This document shows, one piece after another, positions 56,481 through 64,000 of a DNA stretch of 64,000 bases. Origin of the DNA: Mallotus nudiflorus (Eukaryota > Streptophyta > Magnoliopsida > Malpighiales > Euphorbiaceae); the NCBI GenBank assembly GCA_947683625.1, contig CANTUR010000382.1, positions 62,001-126,000 on the forward strand. The letters run 5' to 3'. Both the position numbers and the translations under genes were made by a program. Below the pieces are notes generated by a model that worked only from the letters and a program-made list of their open reading frames with translations, had not been told where the DNA came from and searched no databases. Within the stretch, counting starts at the first letter, position 1, and the number at the start of each line of letters is the position of its first letter.

Positions 56481-57504
56481 TATATATATATATATATATA
56501 TATATGTCTCTCTTAATAAAACGATAAACACTAAAATGGAAATAATCTAATTAGGCATATAAATAGTTCTACACTTCTAAGGTGAGGTACTAATGCCATG
56601 CCCATTTTACAATGATGAAAAAAGTTTGCTTTATGTTTTTTTTTCATCTTTCATTAACAATTTAGATTTTAATTTTATAAAATTAGCACATGAAAACTAC
56701 TTTCATCCATTAGTAGAATGTAACATTAGGGAATTCTTTTGTCTGATATTGCCCATCAAAACTAATTTCACTTTTCTTTTCTCTTTCAATTCAATTACAT
56801 GGGGCAAATCCACCTCAATCAAATTAGTGAATCATAGTGAGACAAATAAACTTACACAAAGTGAATCACCATTTTCATATATTTTCACTCCTCAAATTAC
56901 AATAATATAGTTTAGCTCCTTTTTCATACCATCTTTTACATGTATTAACACATTTCAAATGTAATAATCAATTAATGCTCTAATAAAGAAATAATAAAAT
57001 ATACCCATCAACACAGTACTCACTAGGTTATTTATAATATGCAAGCAAGTCATATTCCTTATAGAATTTGAAAACCACTTCCTCCAATAAGGAACATTAC
57101 ATCTAATAATACAAGTAGGATTCGAAACCCCACATTACCTACAAGTATGCTTCGAAAAATCCTTTTTGTCAAATGTGTAGCCCTTCACATCTCCTATCTC
57201 CTCAAAATTAACCCCTTTCATTCAGCTTAGTACCCATCCACTGTGCCTTCACTACTCCATAAAGGCTACTTGGTATAAAGAAATAGGAGAAAAAAAGATG
57301 GTTGAATTAAAGGATGATGTCATTGTTGCTCTATGGTCCTAGGGTCCAAGTTTGAAGATAAGGAGTATGCTATTACAACTATAGAAATGAAACCCTAACA
57401 AAATGAATATAAGGGTATTAAACATGCCACTAGCAAAATGAAACCCTATACCCGGAAAAAAACCCTACGACACACTGCCTAAATAAGTAATATAAATGAA
57501 AAAG
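56481..57504. other. Unassigned sequence right of the Tork element
   Basis: (TA)n at 56,481-56,504, then about 1 kb with no recognised gene. A 105-codon open frame at 56,593-56,910 on the plus strand is Phe/Ile/Asn-rich, has no family motif and no better codon structure than surrounding AT-rich DNA, so I do not call it a gene. Text at about 57,100-57,180 (attcgaaacccc, tgcttcgaaa) is slightly GC-richer. Confidence 0.4.
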
Positions 57505-57895
57505 GAAAAACTTATTTAGGTTATTTTTGGTTGATTTTTATCATTTTTAAAAATTAAAAACATAAACGTTAAAAAATAAATGAGGTAAATTGTGAATATT
57601 TAGATTTTTTTTAGATTTTTTTTGGTTGATTTTAGTTGTTTAATTGTATATTTGTAAACAAAAAACAAATAAATGTTAAAAAATAACTAAGGTAATAATT
57701 GTAAATATTTAGGTTGCTTTTGTTTGTTTTTGAGATAGTAAATAAATTAACATTAAAAAATAAACTATCAGTAATATTTAGGTTGCCTTTGATTGTTTTC
57801 TAATTGTTTTTAATTGGTTTTTTATTTTTCACTTTAAAACTAATCAATGGATAGGAAAATGAGAAACAAGGATAATTGCTTGAGTTTACTTTACT
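57505..57895 (+). repeat. Dispersed repeat R2
   Basis: Direct copy of R1 with small insertions. It contains two to three internal units of 'aatatttaggttgc.ttt.tttg' and ends 'cttgagtttactttactatcc'. It lies 38 bp before the Tekay LTR at 57,933. Confidence 0.65.
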
Positions 57896-57932
57896 ATCCT
57901 TTCCACTCTTTTGTATGTTAGTATTAAATGCA

Positions 57933-60408
57933 TGTAATAACTCAAATTTGTATGTTTATTAATATTAATATTAATAATAATAATAATAATATTATTATTA
58001 TATATAAAAGCTAATAGGTAATTGACAAGTCGGAGTTTGTCCATAAAAAGGGGAGTAAGATCTGTAGATCAGGGAAAGGGGAAGAAAACAATGGGAAAGA
58101 AGTAGCCTTATGTCAGAAGTTTCTATTTAGTACCTGAACTTTTCTTCTCTTGCATTAAACACCCAAACAACATCTAATTGACCCCAAATTGAACCCTGGC
58201 TTCTTCTCACCCTCTTATACATTCGCATAGCTTTTCTTTTACTAAACTAAGTCCAAAAACATCTAAAATTGAGGAAAAATAGTCAGTATAATTTCATCAT
58301 TTCTAACTATTCTAGTGGGTTTCAAACATTATGGTTGCTTCCATTGTGTTACTGTTGACATTAGGAATCCATAGGCACCAACCACAAATTTAATCTCCAT
58401 CTCTATAATATTTGGTAAATTTTTTTAGGTAATTTCTTTTTGATTTTTGAACTATAAAATATATGTATATTTTGGGTTGTTTAAGGCTTTAGATGTGTTC
58501 TGTATGTTATTAGGAACATTTTGGTATAATTTTTTTTTGTTTGGTGTTGTGTTTTCCAGTGAGAATTCGGTGTGTCCCACCCGAACTCAGACGAATAAAT
58601 AATACCGACCAAAGATAAATGTCTGATACTATTTTAAATAAATAGTATAAATTATAGTGATCAATTTCCATAAATGAAATTTAGTCTAATTCTTTATAGA
58701 TTTTGAAAAATAAATCTCGGAAAGGTTATTATGGAAATTAGTTAATTTCCATTTAAACTAGTTAAATAGCCGGAGATAATTCTTAAGCCTTAAATTAATC
58801 ACTTAGGGTGTCCATAAGTCAATTTCATTGATTCCATCATTTTTATAAATTTTTTTCTAGGATTTTAGAGATTTATGAGGATTTTATTATTAGTTTTCAT
58901 TAATTATATATTATTTATGGAGTGTACCGGAGCGAGATATCAGGAAATAGGTGGACAAGATCATATTAGCCTACTCACTCCACATGTAAGTTAATATTTG
59001 GAAATGTATGTTAGATTTATGCATAAGAATCTATATTAGTTACTAACAATTAAAAAGAAAATTTAGTTAAAGAAATTGTATTTTAGATTTAAAATGCCCA
59101 TAATATTAATTTTGATATTTTAAATATGCTATTTACGTCATGATTATTGTTGATGCTTTATGGCTATTATTAGTTATTATGATTTTTCATTATAAAGGTA
59201 TTGTGGGAAATAAAATAAAAGTATTTCATTCCTAACTATTATATTTCCTTGAATTTTCTTATTCGGTATATATAAAAAGTATTTTATTTCTAGGATTAAT
59301 ATTCCTTAGAATTGATTATGCTTTTAAATGTAAAAGTATCTTAAGGAAGAGATGGGTAAAATGAGTTATCTAATAGCTGTCATCAGGACCAAGTGCACAC
59401 AGGTAATGATTCTTCAGTTAGGCCCTTATTGAGAAATTTAATTGTGAAGCTCGGTTGGTGCATAGCTCTCCAGCATATGGTATTTAAAAGGCTAGGTTGA
59501 TGTACAGCTCTCAAGCATATTTTGATTGAACATTTAGTAGGATCGATGGCTCGGTTGATGCTCAGCTCTTAGAATTGTCAATAAATATTAGAATAAGATA
59601 TTGATTGCGGCTAGTAGCTTGGTGGAAGCTAAGCTCTCGGGAATCGGTAGTCCTTGGATAAAGACGAGAGCCAAATGGCTTCTAGATTTATGTTTTACAA
59701 TTCTATCACTTATTTCCACCTAAATATTTCATTAACATCATTTTATTATATATTTGTTTAAGTAATTGGTTTTTGGAAGTTATATTTTTAAGAAAGTTAT
59801 CAAATGAATATTTGGTGTATTTATACATATCCACGTTTTTCAAAAAATATTTATATTTGGATATATATAGTGTTTGATAAATTAATGAATTTCTTTATAT
59901 ACAATTTCTTAATAAATATTTGTAATAAATGTTCAAATAATTTCAAACTAATATCTGTTTGTTTATATTAGCTTGCTTAGTGAGATCTGAGTCCCCTCAA
60001 CTATCTTTCCATAAACTTAGGAGTATATTTAGTTTATATTCTCTATGCTGAATTCATTCCTCACTGGTTATGTTATGTAGGTTAATTTAATGTTATTGAT
60101 ATTCATGTTTAACACATTTAGTAGATGTGGATACTTTATTGTTGTGATATTTATGTAGTTTTGATATTGAGATATTGGAGATTATGGTTATGGTTGTGAT
60201 GATATATATCTTTGGGAGTGTATTTGCACTTTTTACAAGTTTTGGTTTTGTCCTGGTACAGGGGAAATTCTGCCAAATTTTTCTTCGAATTTTAAAGTTA
60301 GATTTACTTCTATAATAAATTCTATAGGCTTATTACAGGTCTTAGAAGCTTTATATTTTTCTATTCTCTAGTGCCGGTCAAGTGCCCTTGAGGATTCGAG
60401 TCATGACA
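57933..60408 (+). repeat. Tekay 5' LTR (plus strand)
   Basis: 2,476 bp, starting TGTAATAACTC and ending TCATGACA. It matches the two minus-strand Tekay LTRs in scattered blocks, for example 'aatatttggtaaattttt', 'gtgttttccagtgagaatt' and 'tagtgagatctgag'. It carries 'gctcggttg' tandem motifs at 59,449-59,640. The start is placed by the TGTAA rule and by equal length with the other copies. Confidence 0.75.
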
Positions 60409-60411
60409 AAG

Positions 60412-60424
60412 TTGATATCAGAGC
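60412..60424 (+). promoter_or_regulatory. Tekay PBS (tRNA-Met)
   Basis: TTGATATCAGAGC, one base from TTGGTATCAGAGC, three bases after the LTR end. Confidence 0.85.
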
Positions 60425-60593
60425 AATGGTTCATTTCCTAATCTTTTTGGTTATTGGTGTCTATATTTTCTTGAAGCTACTGTGATGAGTAGGTTGATAA
60501 TTGTCACTTGTTATCATTTTTTTATAATTTAACGTATATGTTAGTTCCTTTATTATGCTTTGAATCTTGTTGATTTATGTGTCTTTCCAAAAT

Positions 60594-61310
60594 GAGGCGA
60601 ATGTGAACTGCTCATACTATTAAGGTAGAATATGATGATGATGAATAATTTTTTTGAGATAAAGTTCCTCCACATGCCCTATGAGGTAGAAGAAGGGGTA
60701 GATCTAGAGCAGCGGCAATTTAAAGACAAGAGCAGCAGCAATAAGTTGAATAAGAAGCTCCAAAAATAGATCCTATGGTATTTACAATTGGAATGACATG
60801 AATTAACTAAGGCCTAATTGTACTTAATCAGGCTATGCCATTAGTTTAGCAGAGGAACTAAAAAATGTCAGATGCTAATGTTGCATTCTTATACTCTATA
60901 ATTTCCAGAGTCTCCTTGATGGTACGGGAGATGCTTTAGACTTCATTAATAGAATTAAGTCATGGATAAGAATAGGGCACACTGACTATTAGAGGATTTT
61001 GATTGCTGAGCTGTCAATTGAAGTAGCTATACAAGACTTATTTGTGCAATCGATCTAGTCATATATTATATGATTACCATTACATGGATGGAGTTTACAG
61101 AGTGATTTTTAAGATACTTCTATTCATCTTTAATGATAGATAATTTCATATGGCAGCTATTGCTCATAGCTAGAGGAGAGCTATCAGTGGAGGAGCACAT
61201 CTATGAGTTCTTCAAATTGTCATGTTATGTCATAGGTATGATGTAGGATAAGAAGAGAGTGGTAAAACTATATGTTACATATAGTGGCATCTGAATTGAG
61301 GACTGAAGTT
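60594..61310 (+). pseudogene. Tekay gag, C-terminally deleted
   Basis: Starts MRRM-stop-TAHTIKVEYDDDE, with a basic GRRRGRSRAAA stretch at about 60,680-60,715. The capsid part reads SLMVREM, FINRIKSWIRIGHTDY (frames shift), then a RELSVEEHIYEFFKLSCYVIG block (about 61,170-61,240). The zinc knuckle and the DSGA start of protease are missing: at about 61,290 the text passes straight to the end of the protease. About 0.5-0.7 kb appears lost compared with 28,480-29,450 in the minus-strand relative. Stops are frequent. Confidence 0.7.
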
Positions 61311-62480
61311 TAGAGAGAGTTATTTACAGATTTAGTCCTTTTTGATGTAATTGATTTTAATGTGATTTTGGAGATGGATTTATTGGTTAAATACTATACT
61401 ATATTGGATTATTGAGTGAAAGAGGTGATTTTTAGAATTCCAAATGATGTGGAATTTTTATTTAGAGGAGATAAGAGTTCAGTGCCTCAAAATCTTATCT
61501 CTGTAATCACAGCTAGAAAGATGCTTAGAAGAGGATGTCAAGGTAATTTGGTTATGGTCAAGGATAAGGAAGTATAAAAGAGTGCAACTGAGAATGTGCC
61601 AATTGTGCATGAATTTCTAAATGTTTTTCCTAAAGAGCTACCAAGATTACCTCTAGAAAGAGAAATAGAATTTTGTATTGATGTTGTACATGGTATAGAT
61701 CCCATCTCTATACCACCTTATAGAATGGCACTTAGAGAGTTCAAAGGAGCTTAAAGATCAATTACAAGAGTTACTTGATAAGGGTTTTATTAGACCCAGC
61801 ACATCTCCTTAGGGCACACCAGTGTTATTTGTGAAGAAGAAAGATGGTAGTCTTTAACTTTGTATCAACTATAGACAGTTGAACAAAGTCACTATTAAGA
61901 ACAACTATCCTCTTTTAAGGATTGATAATTTGTTTGACCAACTTCAAGGAGCTTGATATTTCTCCAATATTGACTTAAGGTTTGGATATCATCCGTTAAG
62001 AATTAGAAGTGAAGATACCTAAGAATGCATTTTGGACAAGGTATGGCCATTATGAATTTTTTATGATGTCTTTTAGGTTAACAACTGCCCCAATAGCTTT
62101 AATGGATTTAATGAATTGGGTATTTTCACCATTCTTAGACCAATTTATGATAGTATTTATTGATGATATCTTGGTTTATTCAAAGAGTGAAGAGAAGCAT
62201 GCCATGCATTTGAGGGTGGTACTTTAAACTTTGAGAGAGCATCAATTGTATGCCAAATTCTCTAAGTGTGAGTTTTAGTTGGATCAAGTGGTATTTTTAG
62301 CATATGTAGTATCCAAAGATGGCATAGAAATGGATCCTAAAAGGATTAAAGCCATTACAAAGTGGCTGAGGCCTATAATGACCATGGAAATAAGGAGTTT
62401 TCTAGGTTTAGTTGGCTATTATAGGAGATTTATGAAGGATTTCTCCAAGATAGCTGCACCTTTAACAAGTTTGTCCTAGA
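61311..62480 (+). pseudogene. Tekay protease end and reverse transcriptase
   Basis: The protease end reads FDVIDFNVILEMDLLVKYYTILDY. RT starts with FLNVFPKELPRLPLEREIEFCIDVVHGIDP, SIPPYRMAL, then LFVKKKDGSL-stop-LCINYRQLNKVTIKNNYPLLRIDNLFDQL (about 61,830-61,945), IDLRFGYHPLRI, YGHYEFFMMSFRLTTAP and FIDDILVYSKSEEKH, with the FIDD box at about 62,157-62,168. LYAKFSKCEF, VVSKDGIEMDPKRIKAI and RSFLGLVGYYRRFMKDFSKIAAPLT end the domain. Catalytic acids are present, but stops and a frameshift (about 62,010) inactivate it. Confidence 0.85.
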
Positions 62481-62950
62481 AAAATGCTAAGTTTGTGTGG
62501 ATAAGAAAATGTGAGGAGTGCTTTTAGTTGCTTAAGGACATGTTGACTTCAGCTCTAGTGTTAACTTTACCTTTACGGAATAAAGGGTATACAAAGTCTT
62601 ATGATGCTTCTTGAGTACGATTGGGGTGTGTATTGATGTAAAATGGGAGAGTATTTGCTTATGCTTCATGTTAGTTAAATAAGAATAAGCAAAACTATCC
62701 TACTCATAATTTAGAAATGGTGACAGTAGTGTTTGTATTAAAAATTTAGAGGCATTGCTTGTATGGTGTCACCTGTGATATATACACTAACCATAACAGC
62801 TTGAAGTATATTTTTCAATTAAGAGATTTGAACTTAAGGCAGAGGAGATGGATGGTACTTTTAAAAGACTATAATTGCTCTATCTTATACCATTAGGGTA
62901 AAGCTAATGTAGTAGCTGATGCCTTGAGCAGGAAGTTAGTAAAAAGCCTT
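62481..62950 (+). pseudogene. Tekay RNase H
   Basis: Follows RT directly: NAKFVWIRKCEECF-stop-LLKDML, YTKSYDAS (Asp), GCVLM, NGRVFAYAS, NYPTHNLEMVTVVFVLKI (Glu), IYTNHNSLKYIF (Asp to Asn), RWMVLLKDYNCSI and KANVVADALSRKLV. This is the domain deleted in the minus-strand copy at about 18,700. Confidence 0.8.
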
Positions 62951-64000
62951 GCTCAGATTAGCTCTAGAAGAAAGCCAATCATTAAGGAGTTGCATAAGTT
63001 GATTGATCAAGGGTTATAATAGAAAGTAACCAATCATGTCTATTGGCCTAATGTAAAGTAAGATTAGTGTACTTGGATAGAGTCAAACAGCATAAAAGGG
63101 ACCAATAGTTATAGATAATAATGTATAAAGTGCAACAAGGTCAATCTATAGTGTTTGTTATTAATAATGAGGATGCACTATGATTAGGCACTAGATATGG
63201 ATGACTTAAGGAAGGAGATTATGGAAAAAGCTCAATTTTCTACTTACCAATGTACCATGATTTAAAAATACTTATTGGTGGAATGAGATGAAAAAAGACA
63301 TTGTAGAGTTTGTATCTAAGTGTCTCACTTATCAACATATGAAATTAGAACATTAGAAGCCTTCAGGATTATTGTAATAGTTGGCTATCCTATAATGGAA
63401 GTGGGATATGATTACTATGAATTTTGTAACTAGATTACCTTATACAACTGGAGGTTATGATGCCATTTGGTTAATAATTGATAGGCTAACCAAATCAACT
63501 CATTTTTTGCTAATTAATAAGACGCACTTTATTGACATGTTAATAAGATTATCAATTAATCGAATTATTTATTTCCATGGGGTACTAAAAAGTATAACAT
63601 TTGATAGAGGAGCCACTTTTACTTTGTTCTTTTAGCAAGAGTTACATAAGGCCTTGGGTACAAGACATGACTTCAGTACGACATTTTGTCCTCAAACAAA
63701 TGATTAGTCAAAAAGGACCATTCAAACATTAGGGGATATGTTGAGAATGTGTGTGATGGATTTTAGTTAGCAAAGGGATTTACACTTCCCATTAATTGAA
63801 TTATCATATAATAATAGTTATTATGTAGGTATTGAAATGGCTCGATAAGGAGCCTTATATGGTAGAAAGTGTATATCAATTTTATGTTATGAAGTTAGAG
63901 AGAGACCGCTAATAGGCCTAGAGTTGGTTCAAGTGATTTTTGAGAAGATACTTATCATTCAATAGAGATCAAGGATAGCTTTTAGCTGACAGAAAAGCTA
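62951..64000 (+). pseudogene. Tekay integrase, cut by the window end
   Basis: RRKPIIKELHKLIDQGL starts the linker. Zinc-finger remnants are at about 63,240-63,350. The core at 63,408 reads MITMNFVTRLPYTTGGYDAIWLIIDRLTKS (first Asp to Asn in MDF). SITFDRGATFT keeps the second Asp, and SKRTIQTLGDMLR has Lys in place of the catalytic Glu. LIELSYNNSYYVGIEMA and ERPLIGLELVQV follow to the window end. The chromodomain would lie outside. Confidence 0.85.

Noticed and set aside
56593..56910. 105-codon open frame on the plus strand
   Set aside because: Phe/Ile/Asn-rich translation typical of AT-rich noncoding DNA, no motif and no neighbouring gene.

Overview
This is a strongly AT-rich stretch of plant nuclear DNA made almost entirely of nested, decayed LTR retrotransposons. 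The mix of lineages is diagnostic of a flowering plant, probably a dicot: Athila, Tat with a second archaeal-type RNase H, the chromoviruses Tekay and Reina, Sirevirus and Tork. I see no intact host gene, no rRNA or tRNA gene and no CRISPR array. The only coding remnant that is not a retroelement is a broken DUF1985-Ulp1 peptidase gene of the kind carried by plant transposons. Lineage names come from residue patterns recognised by eye, not from a search.

Layout. 1-480: fragment of a chromovirus-like LTR. 497-7,948: Athila element on the plus strand (pol, a gene after the integrase, 3' LTR). 7,985-10,671: truncated Tat pol on the minus strand. 10,673-12,457: a plus-strand PPT-LTR-PBS module that meets an opposed minus-strand PBS and leader. 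12,476-14,343: the LTR belonging to that minus-strand PBS. 14,876-34,686: a large minus-strand Tekay element. It holds a complete-length Sirevirus (18,967-27,691) in its reverse transcriptase and a truncated Copia 3' end (31,076 to about 32,850) in its 5' LTR. 34,700-44,580: a Reina-type element on the minus strand (35,104-42,075), with an extra pol tail and an inverted copy of its leader beyond it. A solo Copia LTR with a perfect 5-bp target duplication (GTTAA) sits inside it, and an AT-rich tandem repeat flanks it. 45,297-50,640: the Ulp1-like gene on the minus strand, split by a solo Tat LTR with target duplication CCCAC. 50,862-57,895: two direct copies of a repeat of about 340-390 bp around a perfect 77-bp palindrome, a microsatellite and a Tork Copia element (51,642-56,480). 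57,933-64,000: 5' part of a second Tekay element on the plus strand, cut by the window edge.

The genes do not form operons. Each set is the gag-pol of one retroelement (capsid, protease, reverse transcriptase, RNase H, integrase), and nearly all carry stops, frameshifts, internal deletions or lost catalytic residues. The best preserved is the Sirevirus: its integrase D-D-E, RT YVDD and RNase H acids are all visible. I found no convincing new biological system. The most useful leads are structural: a Reina LTR apparently shared by two units, an inverted leader duplication, facing tRNA-Arg primer sites, repeated PPT-like motifs in the Sirevirus, the perfect palindrome, and the Ulp1-like gene.
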